Assembly: GCA_023441965.1 (NCBI GenBank)
Contig: JAEZNB010000038.1
Span: 28,337-92,336 of the forward strand
Reading direction: 5' to 3'
From: Bacillota bacterium
Lineage (GTDB): Bacteria; Bacillota; Clostridia; Lachnospirales; Lachnospiraceae
Length of the DNA: 64,000 bases
The translations under genes and the position numbers were made by a program. A model generated the notes under the pieces. It had not been told where the DNA came from and ran no database searches. It worked only from the letters and a program-made list of their open reading frames with translations. This document shows, piece by piece, positions 44,209-52,697 of the stretch (position 1 is its first letter; every line of letters starts with the position of its first letter).

Positions 44209-44309
44209 CCGACATCACCGCCTCCCTTCTGTTAATCGTTCTTTTCCCTTATCCGAGTCTGTCTTGCACCGCTTTTACCCTGCGTGCCTTTGTCTTAACC
44301 TGAGAATAA

Positions 44310-44366
44310 CATAAACCGAATCGGTTTATGGCTTAATTCTAGCACCATAAACCGATTCGGTCAATA
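44310..44366 (-). promoter_or_regulatory. TetR promoter with two operators
   Basis: The palindromic core AAACCGAATCGGTTT (about 44313-44327, within a 21-bp palindrome) and a second copy AAACCGATTCGGTCA (about 44349-44363) flank the -10. The promoter is TTGACC (44364-44359), 17 bp, TAGAAT (44341-44336) on the minus strand. One operator overlaps the -35, the other lies just downstream of the -10. Confidence 0.85.
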
Positions 44367-44442
44367 GCTTCTATGCTTTTTAATCCGATTCTAATTTTAC
44401 TGCCTTTTATCAGCTTCTGCCCTATTCCCAGCCGTCCTTCCG

Positions 44443-46461
44443 TTACTTGACAACACAGCTTACCTCAGCCTTCAGGTCCTTCAGCATGGCCGGAGTAAGA
44501 ATCAGTTCCTCTGTCTCATAGGTCTTACCGTTCACCTGCCAGTACTTGAACTCCTTTCCCTCAGGGATGATCGGGGTTATCACTGTTGGATAATCCGTAA
44601 AATAGCTTCCGGTGAAGGGCTTCTCTGTTACCACGGAATTAATCTGTACTCCACAGTCCGCTGCCGGTTGTACACTTAATTGATACAAATCTCCCAGCTT
44701 AAAATGCTTTTGATAGCTTAAGGGGATATAAACGGCACGCAGTTCCCCATAGGAGCGTATCTCCTCCAGTCTGCCCTCCAGCTGGTCAAGCTGTACCCAG
44801 GGAGCCAAGAGGTTCTTGTTGTACATATTCTCCTGTTCCTTAATTCTGGATTGGTTCATCTCCTCCAGAACCCTGTTTATGTTCTCAGAGGAGAAGGCTC
44901 CGTTGATCAGATCCATGGTCTTGGTAATAAAGATCTCTTTGCAGTCCTCTCTTCTCATCAGCTGGCTGAACAGAGGCGCCTCATCCCTGATCTCCCCATT
45001 GGCGCCCACATACTTGCGGATAAATTCCATCTGAGGTCCGTTACCGTAGATGCCAAAGCTGTAGTCCAGATCGTGAAGCAGATATCTCCATTTTCCGTCA
45101 AAGGGAGCTTCCCGGTATTTCTCTCCCTCTGCCGCATAGTACCGATAGGTCTTATAATTATTATGAGGCCAATCCTCATTGCCGATATAGGCCTGTAATG
45201 CAAAGTAGGACAGATAATTTTCCACATCGATCTGCTTGCAGAGCTCCGCATAGACCGCATTATCAGTCAGATCCTGGTTGGCATAGGTCCAATACAGCTC
45301 CTCATACTCATCGACATACTGCTCATTTCCTCCGTCCTCATCTATGGATTTATAGGTCTCTCCACCTTCCAGTATCTGAAATTCTCCATCGAAGTTCCCA
45401 TAGTTCTCATCAAAGTAGTCATCCCCATATACCTCATGGAGCCAGAAGGCACCTCTGTAATCTCCATTTACATACAGTACTGCCGGACGGACCGCTTCAT
45501 AATCCATATATCCTGCCTGACCGGCCAGGGTTTGGAAGAGCTCATCCCGGATAAAGCCGAAGCCGTTATCATTGCCGCAGTTTCTTAATACCAGACGGTT
45601 AAAGGCATCTGACGGCTTACCCTCGGCAGTGATCTTCCAGGGGAAGAACTCATATCTAAGCTTGTTGTTTTCCTTGTCATAGTCCTTTCTGGTATAGATC
45701 TTGATGGATTTCTGCAGATTTGCCCTGGACCATCCGCCGTAAACTCTTATTCCGGCTGCCTGTGCTGCTATCTGTGTTCCATCTGCTTCGAATACCTCCA
45801 GGTATACTTCTCTTTCACTTTCCCTGCCCCTCATATTAAAATTTGCAGGAGCCGGAGGGTCAATCTTCTTATGGGGGTTGGCCTTGACATAATCATCCCT
45901 TAGCTTTCCTTCCACAAAGATCCCATATTCGTAATCATACAGGTTATAGGGATCGGTGGTTACGGAAAATATCAGGGTAGAGTAACGGCCGCCTATGCTC
46001 TTACCGGTAAAATAGGTCCTGACCACGGTCTCTGATTGGCTTCCGTCCTCAAAAAATGCCTTTGCCTTGATGCAGACTGCCTTCTCGGTCTCACCTGCCT
46101 GCAGCTGAATCGGCTTCTCATAAAGGAGCTGCGTCTCATCCGGATCGGTTCCGTCCATCGTATAATAAATCTTGCCGGGCTTGGTGGCCCCAATGCTGAT
46201 CTTAGTTTCTTTGTTCAGAAAGGCTTCCATCGGTGACAGGCTGATGCTATCCTCAATAACTGCTCCATTCCCGGAAGCAGTCGCCGTTTGATCCCTTTTC
46301 TCCTTCTTGCCGCTCTGGTCCTTCTCCTGATTCGCTTTGCCTTCTTTCACTTTCCCTGTTACAGAATCGGCATCCGTCTGTTGTGTGCTGTTTTTCCCAC
46401 AGCCCGTCAGGCTTAGCAGCAGAAGCAGAAGAAGCAGATACCATAAGCTTTTCCTTTTCAT
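44443..46461 (-). CDS. CotH-like kinase lipoprotein with chitobiase-type N-terminal domain
   Basis: A 672-aa lipoprotein: the signal ends at the lipobox Cys in SLTGC (C21), then a Lys/Glu-rich linker. Residues about 75-150 match the chitobiase/beta-hexosaminidase C-terminal-like fold (IYYTMDGTDPDET). The CotH kinase domain follows (about 160-560), with YKTYRYYAA and the Asp-containing WRYLLHDLDYSFGIYG that marks CotH active sites. CotH phosphorylates spore coat proteins in Bacillus; lipoprotein forms of Clostridia may act on surface proteins. It ends in a beta-rich tail. It is monocistronic as far as I can see. Confidence 0.85.
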   Translation of the reverse strand: MKRKSLWYLLLLLLLLSLTGCGKNSTQQTDADSVTGKVKEGKANQEKDQSGKKEKRDQTATASGNGAVIEDSISLSPMEAFLNKETKISIGATKPGKIYYTMDGTDPDETQLLYEKPIQLQAGETEKAVCIKAKAFFEDGSQSETVVRTYFTGKSIGGRYSTLIFSVTTDPYNLYDYEYGIFVEGKLRDDYVKANPHKKIDPPAPANFNMRGRESEREVYLEVFEADGTQIAAQAAGIRVYGGWSRANLQKSIKIYTRKDYDKENNKLRYEFFPWKITAEGKPSDAFNRLVLRNCGNDNGFGFIRDELFQTLAGQAGYMDYEAVRPAVLYVNGDYRGAFWLHEVYGDDYFDENYGNFDGEFQILEGGETYKSIDEDGGNEQYVDEYEELYWTYANQDLTDNAVYAELCKQIDVENYLSYFALQAYIGNEDWPHNNYKTYRYYAAEGEKYREAPFDGKWRYLLHDLDYSFGIYGNGPQMEFIRKYVGANGEIRDEAPLFSQLMRREDCKEIFITKTMDLINGAFSSENINRVLEEMNQSRIKEQENMYNKNLLAPWVQLDQLEGRLEEIRSYGELRAVYIPLSYQKHFKLGDLYQLSVQPAADCGVQINSVVTEKPFTGSYFTDYPTVITPIIPEGKEFKYWQVNGKTYETEELILTPAMLKDLKAEVSCVVK

Positions 46462-46647
46462 GATCTATAATCCTCCTCGTCATCGTTATCAGTCTTTCCC
46501 TGATTTCATGTCCAACTATATGTATTAGATTATATAATAGTTTACCGGATTATGGTATGTATGTTTTTTCTGATTTTCAGACGGATTATTGTATGTTATT
46601 ACTAATACCCTTTGTTACTTTTGTAGTAGCTATGAAGGGACATAAGC

Positions 46648-46676
46648 ATGCCTCCGACCTTGTCAGCCGGAGGCAT
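46648..46676 (-). terminator. Hairpin after the Big_2 gene
   Basis: ATGCCTCCG (46648-46656) pairs with CGGAGGCAT (46668-46676). It lies 38 nt past the stop at 46715, with only a weak T tract on the minus strand. Confidence 0.6.
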
Positions 46677-46714
46677 ACCCCCGCCTTCATCATCCGAAGG
46701 CATTATAATTCATG

Positions 46715-47575
46715 CTATTTTACCATAGTAAGGGAATTTACAATCGCTTCTGCTGTCTGCGTAAGCTTCAGCTTCTCGTCGTCCTTCAGATCGGGAATCC
46801 TTAAGACGAATATATCCTTATCAATAAAGAGAGCGTAGACACGTTCCTTCCTCGTAAGGGCTTTTTTCTCTTCTGCAGTAACCTCAAAATCCACCTGTAG
46901 GGCAGTTCCGGGTGTTGCCTTGAACTCATTGACTGTAAGCTTTGTGATATCTTTACCGGACTCCAAGCCAAAAAGCTCTGCAAAATATTCCCTTGTATCA
47001 GGGCTTTCTAACAGGGCCTTCACCAGATTCAGGTCTGGCTTGGGCATACCTGTAGCTGCAATCATAATCGCTATCCCGTAGCTTTCGGTCGTTGGCTCCT
47101 CCTTACCCGGCTGAAGCAGGGCCAAAAGCTCGCTTCCTTCACCCTGAATGACCTTATTCGTCCAATCCTTGGGATACTCGAATTTATAGTTTCCCAGAGT
47201 CGCTGACTGAGTAGCTGCGGTCTCCTTCTTGACCGCCTGGCTGGCTGCTTTTTTCACCGTAACCGTACAGGTATACTTCTTCTTACTGACGGTGGCTGTG
47301 ATGGTTGCCTTACCCGCCTTCTTTGCTGTGACCTTCCCCTTGGAATTCACTGTAGCCACAGCTTTATCACTAGAGGACCAGGTAACCTTGGCCGTTGTTC
47401 CGCTGATCTTCAAGGTGGTTGATTTTCCGACCTCCAGGGTAAGCGTCTTCTTATTCAGCTTAACCGATGCCGCCTGGGCGACAGCGCTCTCCCGGAAGGG
47501 GATGGTGGAGGGCGTAAGGACAGATAAGACCATCACGCACGCCAGTATCTGTAAAAATCGTCTGATATGCTTCAT
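46715..47575 (-). CDS. Secreted Big_2 (Ig-like) domain protein
   Basis: A 286-aa exported protein from ATG 47575 (GGGAGG 7 nt upstream; the frame runs on to 47593). A signal peptide covers about 1-33, then a single bacterial Ig-like (Big_2) domain (about 36-112) with TLEVGKSTTLKI, VTWSSSDKAVATV and KAGKATITATV. The rest (about 135-286) resembles a lipid-binding/PsbP- or DUF1795-like domain (KFEYPKDWTNKV, then a beta sheet), which I cannot name with confidence. It probably sits on the cell surface; no LPxTG motif is visible. Confidence 0.78.
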   Translation of the reverse strand: MKHIRRFLQILACVMVLSVLTPSTIPFRESAVAQAASVKLNKKTLTLEVGKSTTLKISGTTAKVTWSSSDKAVATVNSKGKVTAKKAGKATITATVSKKKYTCTVTVKKAASQAVKKETAATQSATLGNYKFEYPKDWTNKVIQGEGSELLALLQPGKEEPTTESYGIAIMIAATGMPKPDLNLVKALLESPDTREYFAELFGLESGKDITKLTVNEFKATPGTALQVDFEVTAEEKKALTRKERVYALFIDKDIFVLRIPDLKDDEKLKLTQTAEAIVNSLTMVK

Positions 47576-47707
47576 ATGCTTCCTCCCTCTCATAGTTTCC
47601 TTGTACCACTTATTATATATGATATGAAGCGTAATATCCAGTATGATATCCTTATTTATCCTATCATGGAAATTGTATTTAACAAAAAAAATTAAGCAAA
47701 AAAATGG

Positions 47708-47762
47708 TTGACAATCCCATAAACTTGTTATAGTATAAATTTACCTACCAAACGGTTGGTTT
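47708..47762 (+). promoter_or_regulatory. Promoter and operator of the second TetR gene
   Basis: TTGACA (47708-47713), a 17-bp spacer and TAGTAT (47731-47736). The imperfect palindrome CCTACCAAACGGTTGG lies at 47744-47759, just after the -10. It shares the CCTACC and GGTTGG half-sites with the site at 48415-48434, which points to autorepression. Confidence 0.75.
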
Positions 47763-47779
47763 AATACAGGAGGTGGCAC

Positions 47780-48370
47780 ATGGGAAATGGTTCTGTAACA
47801 AGGGAACGGATTCTTCAGATTGCCCTTCAGGTCTTTGCAGAGCATGGCTATGAAGGAGCCCGGATGGATAAGATCGCCGCAGAGGTCGGCATTAACAAAG
47901 CCTCTCTTTATTTTCATTTTAAGAGTAAGGAGGATATCTTCCGTGGCCTCTTTCAGCAAATCTTAGGCAAATACCGGAGTTGGCTGAAGGAGCTTTTAGA
48001 CGAAGTAAAGACTTTACCATGCAAAGAACGCCTGACCGCAATTTATGAAAAATACTTTGATTATAACTGGAACAATCGGGAGATGGAATTCTGGAACCGC
48101 ATTTATTATCTCCCACCTGCGGCAATGAGAAAGGAAATCCTCGTTGAAACGATGGAAACGAAGGACTCCTTTATCGCGCAGCTCTCTGTGATTATGGAGG
48201 AGGGCATCCGCAGGAAGGAGCTTCGCCCCCACGGAGCAGTCTCCATGGCCAAATCCTATTACTATATACTGACCTGTATCGACCTCTCTATGGATCTGCT
48301 GGATAAGGAGCAAAGCCTCAAGGATATGGAGGAATGCTTCTCTATCTTCTGGGAAGGTATAAAGGCATAA
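47780..48370 (+). CDS. TetR-family regulator next to an aldo/keto reductase
   Basis: A 196-aa TetR protein. The HTH (about 12-52) contains LQVFAEHGYEGARMDKIAAE and INKASLYFHFKSKEDI, normal for the family. AGGAGG precedes the ATG. The ligand domain has CTCIDLSMDLL-like helices near the C terminus (here YYILTCIDLSMD). The operator pairs at its own promoter and before the reductase gene indicate control of both, with an electrophile or quinone as a plausible ligand, as in AcrR/NemR-type systems. This is inference. Confidence 0.9.
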   Translation: MGNGSVTRERILQIALQVFAEHGYEGARMDKIAAEVGINKASLYFHFKSKEDIFRGLFQQILGKYRSWLKELLDEVKTLPCKERLTAIYEKYFDYNWNNREMEFWNRIYYLPPAAMRKEILVETMETKDSFIAQLSVIMEEGIRRKELRPHGAVSMAKSYYYILTCIDLSMDLLDKEQSLKDMEECFSIFWEGIKA

Positions 48371-48395
48371 GGAGTGCAAGCACTACCTGCACTCC
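48371..48395 (+). terminator. Terminator of the TetR gene
   Basis: GGAGTGCA (48371-48378) pairs with TGCACTCC (48388-48395) around a 9-nt loop, followed by ATCTTATTGG. It begins right after the stop codon. Confidence 0.65.
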
Positions 48396-48414
48396 ATCTT
48401 ATTGGCCATTTTGT

Positions 48415-48434
48415 CTACCAACCGGTAGGTTGAT
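48415..48434 (+). promoter_or_regulatory. TetR operator before the aldo/keto reductase
   Basis: CTACCAACCGGTAGGTTGAT contains the palindrome CCAACCGGTAGG, with the same half-sites as 47744-47759. It lies between TTGTCT and TATGGC, possible -35/-10 hexamers 17 bp apart. Confidence 0.7.
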
Positions 48435-48549
48435 ATGGCACTGTTCCTAAGTTATGTATTGTTAATTATGCATTGCACTCTTTACATGCTGCAAAAAAAT
48501 TGGGTACCTAAAACGGCTTGGTGCCCATGATATAAAGGAGGATATTTTT

Positions 48550-49536
48550 ATGAAAAACAGAAAGCTTGGAAGATCAGGACTTGAGGTAAGCCCTATGGGA
48601 CTTGGCTGTTGGGCAATCGGCGGTCAGTTCTATATGGATGGAAAGATTGACGGATACGGACAGGTGGAGGATGCCGAGTCTATCCGTGCCATCCATGCGG
48701 CCTTTGATCTGGGTATCAATTTTCTGGATACCTCGGACTCCTATGGCATCGGTCATAGTGAGGAGGTCATCGGTAAGGCCTTGGAGGGCAGAAGAAATCA
48801 GGCTGTGATTGCGACAAAGTTCGGTTACCTGGGTAGTGAAGCTACGAAGACCCTTCAGGGCTATAATGTGACCCCTGATTATATTGAGCGGGCTTGTGAG
48901 GCTTCCCTAAGGAGACTGAAGACAGACTATATCGACCTCTACCTGCTCCACGTCTGGGAAATCGCCATCTCTGAAATCAATGCAGTCCACGAAGCCTTAA
49001 ACAGGCTTGTCGAGAAGGGCAAGATCCGCACCTACGGCTGGAGTACCGATCTGCTTGGAGGAGCGAAGCTTTTCGCCGAACAGGAAAACTGCAGTGCCAT
49101 CGAGCATCAACTGAATATCATCGACGATAATGCTCCTCTGGTAGCCTTCTGTGAGGAACAGAAGCTGGCCAGCATCAACCGCAGTCCTCTGGCTATGGGC
49201 TTACTCAGCGGTAAATATGACCGTTCCACCTTCCTCCCGAAGGAGGATGTCCGTGGCGCAGGCCATAGCTGGGTAGATCATTTCTTCCGGGAAGGCAGGC
49301 CTGCCGAAGAGGCCATGAGAATTCTTGACTCCATCCGTGAAATTCTCACCGCTGATGGCAGGAGCCTTGCTCAGGGCTCCCTGGCCTGGATCTGGGCAAA
49401 AGGCAATCATACCATTCCGATTCCCGGCTTTAAATCTGTTAAGCAGGTGGAGGAAAATGCAAAGGCCATGGAATTCGGTCCTCTGTCCGACAAAGAGATG
49501 GAAGAAATCAGGGCGATCCTAAATGCCTTACAGTAA
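48550..49536 (+). CDS. Aldo/keto reductase
   Basis: A 328-aa NAD(P)H-dependent oxidoreductase of the AKR superfamily. The catalytic tetrad is visible: Asp in NFLDTSDSYG, Tyr in the same motif, Lys in IATKFGY and His in LYLLHVWE. The coenzyme site IPIPGFKSVKQVEENAKA lies near the C terminus. AAGGAGG precedes the ATG. The TetR operator upstream suggests induction by a reactive carbonyl or quinone; the physiological substrate is unknown. Confidence 0.93.
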   Translation: MKNRKLGRSGLEVSPMGLGCWAIGGQFYMDGKIDGYGQVEDAESIRAIHAAFDLGINFLDTSDSYGIGHSEEVIGKALEGRRNQAVIATKFGYLGSEATKTLQGYNVTPDYIERACEASLRRLKTDYIDLYLLHVWEIAISEINAVHEALNRLVEKGKIRTYGWSTDLLGGAKLFAEQENCSAIEHQLNIIDDNAPLVAFCEEQKLASINRSPLAMGLLSGKYDRSTFLPKEDVRGAGHSWVDHFFREGRPAEEAMRILDSIREILTADGRSLAQGSLAWIWAKGNHTIPIPGFKSVKQVEENAKAMEFGPLSDKEMEEIRAILNALQ

Positions 49537-49569
49537 TATTCGGTAGAATAAGGGGTCAGAACCTGAGGT

Positions 49570-49628
49570 AAGGGGCTGCTTCACATAATAGCCATACAGA
49601 TACAACAGCTAATGTGAAGCAGCCCCTT
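49570..49628. terminator. 17-bp-stem hairpin between convergent genes
   Basis: AAGGGGCTGCTTCACAT (49570-49586) pairs exactly with the sequence at 49612-49628 around a 25-nt loop, with TTTACTT following on the plus strand. It serves the aldo/keto reductase and the convergent multicopper oxidase. The left arm and loop resemble the fold-back element at 54516-54786. Confidence 0.8.
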
Positions 49629-49654
49629 TACTTGAATTCATATCTTAAGAAATC

Positions 49655-51571
49655 CTAGGGTGTAATCTCCAGAGGTCTCATCATTTCATTGTCCTCATGG
49701 TCCAGCAGATGGCAGTGCCATACATAACCCGGTCCTTCCCACGGCTTGAAGGGGAAGTAATTATCCCCCGGCTCTGTCTGACAGGTCAGAGCCCCCTGAG
49801 GAGCATAACGAATTCTGATTCTGGTGACCTGACCGGGATTTACGACAATGGAATCCTTCCAGCCCTTCTCATTCTCCTCCGGAGGTATGGGATCATCCAG
49901 CAGATAAGGCTCCACCGGTACCACAACTGGCGGATGATGCAGTGGCAGAGGTCCGTTGACCTCCTCCCATTTTGCAGTATACTCCGCCAACCGATAATTC
50001 TGTCTGTTCAGTACCTGGAATTGAATCAGGTGGACATGAATCGGATGGGCACCGGCTGTCATACCCACAATCACCCAATCCTCTGTCGAACCGACTCTGG
50101 GCTTCTCGGTAACATGACCCGACCACATCTGCCCATTCAGAAGCATCATCGTGGGACCCGTAGGACCCAGAATATCGTTCAGGGTCATGATTCTCTCCGG
50201 TGCATTCGGCACCAGTGGCTGAATGCAGTTGAGTCTCTTTGGAAGCTCAGGCGGATTTACAGGCTCCGGTGCCTTGGGAGGCACACTGAACTGCATAATC
50301 TGCCCCACTGTATCGGGATTTGGCGGCGGTCCGAAGGGGAAGGGTGTTCTCGCATCGTTCAGAAGCCTGACTGTGGTTCCGGGTTCAAGATCCGCAAAAT
50401 TTACCAGGATATCCGCCCGCTCCGAGGGAGCCAAGAGAAGAGAGGTCAGCTTCACCGGCTTGCCAAGGAGTCCCCCGTCACTGCCAATCTGTGTGAACTC
50501 CATTCCATTGGATAAGAAGAGATTATAAAAACGGGTGTTGGAACCGTTTAGTATCCTGAAGCGGTATTGACAGCGATCCACATTCAGGTTCGGCCAGACC
50601 TTACCATTCACCACGATAATATCACCGACGATCCCCGGTACCCAGTAAGGATGGGTCTCTGGAGCATTGCCTGCGTTGTTAAATAATAAGGAGCCATCCG
50701 TATTGAAAAGTCTGTCCTGTATCACCAACGGTATCTCATATTTTCCCTGAGGCAGAGTAAGCTTACCCTCTGTGTAATGCCTGCGGTGTCTGGTCTTTTT
50801 GCCGTCCCGCAAGAGGTAAAAGCCCGCCAGGCCGGCATATACATTCAGCCTGGTCATGCCCAGGGCATGATCATGATACCACAGCGTAGTCGCTTCCTGC
50901 TCATTCGGATAATAATACTCTTGGGAAACGTAAGCAGGGCCATATTTCTTGTCACAGGTGAACCAGGCATCCGGATGTCCGTCACTGGTGGAAGGCACCT
51001 CGCCTCCGTGGAGATGGGTCACTGTAGGTACCGGCTTCTGTGCTTCCGCAAATCCGGGAGGATAGAGGGGCCAGGGCTTGGGAGGTTCCATGGGCATATG
51101 ATTCGGGTTGGCCCAGTGCAGGGTGGGGTCCACTGCGAACATATGCTTCCCCTTAATCCTGTTGATCCACTTCACAGTGACCGGTGTTCCTCTGCGGGCT
51201 TCAAAGGTAGGGCCGGGAGAACAGATTGCATATGTTGTCTTACCTGTTTTCGGGTCTATAATCTGTCCGCCATAACCATATACTTTGGTTTTCGGAAAGC
51301 CCTTTGGCAGCATCTGCTGCTTGGTTACTCCGATTTCGACGCAGTAATGATGTTTCTTCCTTTTGACTTTCTTCCCATTGATCATTTCATGAGTCCAGGT
51401 CTTATATGGCTTAAAAACCGGTGGCTTTTCCAGTTGATTCACATACTTTGGAATAATTAGCGGATCAAGCTTCACTTTCGGCTCATCCGTTTTCTTAGCT
51501 ACTATCCCGGTGACCTTCTGAACTCTCTGCTTTATCTTGTAGTACTTGTTTTTGGTATCGTAATAAAGCAT
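49655..51571 (-). CDS. CotA-like multicopper oxidase
   Basis: A 638-aa three-cupredoxin-domain oxidase. All four copper motifs are intact: VTHLHGGE, WYHDHALG, HPIHVHLIQF and the type-1 site WHCHLLDHEDNEMM with the axial Met. There is no signal peptide; CotA of Bacillus, an outer spore-coat laccase, also lacks one. A coat role fits the CotH-like gene nearby. GGAGG stands 9 nt before the ATG; a palindrome lies just upstream (51585-51608). An unusual N terminus rich in Lys/Tyr (about 1-70) precedes the first cupredoxin domain. Confidence 0.92.
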   Translation of the reverse strand: MLYYDTKNKYYKIKQRVQKVTGIVAKKTDEPKVKLDPLIIPKYVNQLEKPPVFKPYKTWTHEMINGKKVKRKKHHYCVEIGVTKQQMLPKGFPKTKVYGYGGQIIDPKTGKTTYAICSPGPTFEARRGTPVTVKWINRIKGKHMFAVDPTLHWANPNHMPMEPPKPWPLYPPGFAEAQKPVPTVTHLHGGEVPSTSDGHPDAWFTCDKKYGPAYVSQEYYYPNEQEATTLWYHDHALGMTRLNVYAGLAGFYLLRDGKKTRHRRHYTEGKLTLPQGKYEIPLVIQDRLFNTDGSLLFNNAGNAPETHPYWVPGIVGDIIVVNGKVWPNLNVDRCQYRFRILNGSNTRFYNLFLSNGMEFTQIGSDGGLLGKPVKLTSLLLAPSERADILVNFADLEPGTTVRLLNDARTPFPFGPPPNPDTVGQIMQFSVPPKAPEPVNPPELPKRLNCIQPLVPNAPERIMTLNDILGPTGPTMMLLNGQMWSGHVTEKPRVGSTEDWVIVGMTAGAHPIHVHLIQFQVLNRQNYRLAEYTAKWEEVNGPLPLHHPPVVVPVEPYLLDDPIPPEENEKGWKDSIVVNPGQVTRIRIRYAPQGALTCQTEPGDNYFPFKPWEGPGYVWHCHLLDHEDNEMMRPLEITP

Positions 51572-51584
51572 ATATCACATCCTC

Positions 51585-51608
51585 CATATGATCTTAAAAT
51601 ATCATATG
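51585..51608 (-). promoter_or_regulatory. Palindrome at the multicopper oxidase start; possible SigK-type -10
   Basis: CATATGAT (51585-51592) and ATCATATG (51601-51608) form a perfect 8-bp inverted repeat ending at the ribosome binding site. The minus strand reads CATATGATA, which fits the SigK -10 (CATANNNTA), with an AC 17 nt upstream. Sporulation control would suit a coat laccase, but the match is short. Confidence 0.35.
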
Positions 51609-51649
51609 GCAGGTCTGTCAAGATGGTGCACTCCATAGGCATGAAGTTC

Positions 51650-52534
51650 TTAGTCATTCGCAGAGATTTTTGACAGGGACAGGATAGAAGCATATCCAAG
51701 GATAAAGGTTACAATTGATATGATAGCAGTAAGGATCCACCAGGAGCTATCTGCCTGATCCGGTATGGCCGGTATGATCTTATCCTTGAAAATTTCTGTT
51801 GTAGAACCCAGAACAAAGCCAATGATCAGGCTGTAGGTCTGATGAGGAAATTTGTTCATCGTCCATTCAATGGGCTTCGTAATCAGGAAGATACCGATTA
51901 CCGTAGCGATACCCAGTACTCCTACATACATAACATCAAAGCCCTTGATTGCTGCCAGCATGGAATCATACATGCCAAGGACCAGCAGCATATGGGAGGT
52001 ACTGATACCGGGAAGCACCAGGGCCAAAGCAATAATGATACCTGTAAGCAGCAGCATCAGATAGTGGGTAAACCCGCTGCTGCTGCCGATATCAATATTT
52101 CCTGTGGGAATAAAGCCGATGGAGATGACCAGGACCAGGCCAAGCAGAAAATATACACCGGAGCTTACGGTAAGCTTACTTTCTCTGGTCTTCTTATAAA
52201 GAGCCGGTATTCCGCCGATTACCGCTCCCAGAAAGAAGAAAGATACGGGGACAGGAAAGCTCTCCAGGAGCCAGCTGATCAGAAAGGCCAGAGATCCGAT
52301 ACCTAAACCGGAGCCCAGACAGAATTTGAGAAGAAAAATTGTATTCCCCTTGATGTCCTTCAGAAAATTACTGATCGAGCTGATCAGTCTGTCATAGATG
52401 CCCAACAAAATAGCCATCGTTCCGCCGCTCACACCCGGAACACTCATGGAGGAACCGATGATATAGCCCTTCAGGAGGATCTCCAGATTCTTTTTTATGA
52501 TACTCTTCATGATCTTTTGGGATACACCCAGCAT
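51650..52534 (-). CDS. DUF368 membrane protein
   Basis: A 294-aa polytopic protein from ATG 52534 (GAAGG/AAGGAG upstream; the frame extends to 52564). It has about 8-9 hydrophobic segments. The DUF368 signature MSVPGVSGGTMAILLGIYDRLI lies at the N terminus in shortened form here, and a second PGIST motif (LPGISTSHMLLVLGMYD) in the second half shows the internal duplication of the family. DUF368/PopT proteins are linked to recycling of undecaprenyl phosphate in recent work. TTTACT-17-TATAAT precedes it on the minus strand. Confidence 0.88.
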   Translation of the reverse strand: MLGVSQKIMKSIIKKNLEILLKGYIIGSSMSVPGVSGGTMAILLGIYDRLISSISNFLKDIKGNTIFLLKFCLGSGLGIGSLAFLISWLLESFPVPVSFFFLGAVIGGIPALYKKTRESKLTVSSGVYFLLGLVLVISIGFIPTGNIDIGSSSGFTHYLMLLLTGIIIALALVLPGISTSHMLLVLGMYDSMLAAIKGFDVMYVGVLGIATVIGIFLITKPIEWTMNKFPHQTYSLIIGFVLGSTTEIFKDKIIPAIPDQADSSWWILTAIISIVTFILGYASILSLSKISAND

Positions 52535-52697
52535 GGTGTATCCTTCTCCTTTCTTCATGCTCATTAAAGACGATTATATCATAGGGCTGTCATCAAGTAA
52601 ATTTAAGAAATAATTTTAGATTCAGCCTTGGCTCGAAACTACGAGCAGACAGACCATTCGGGAGATCACAAGAGGCCTTGATAATTATTTTAATGCC

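Noticed and set aside
51585..51608. A firm SigK promoter for the multicopper oxidase
   Set aside because: The -10-like match sits within a palindrome and the -35 of SigK is too short to be decisive, so it is kept only as a low-confidence note.
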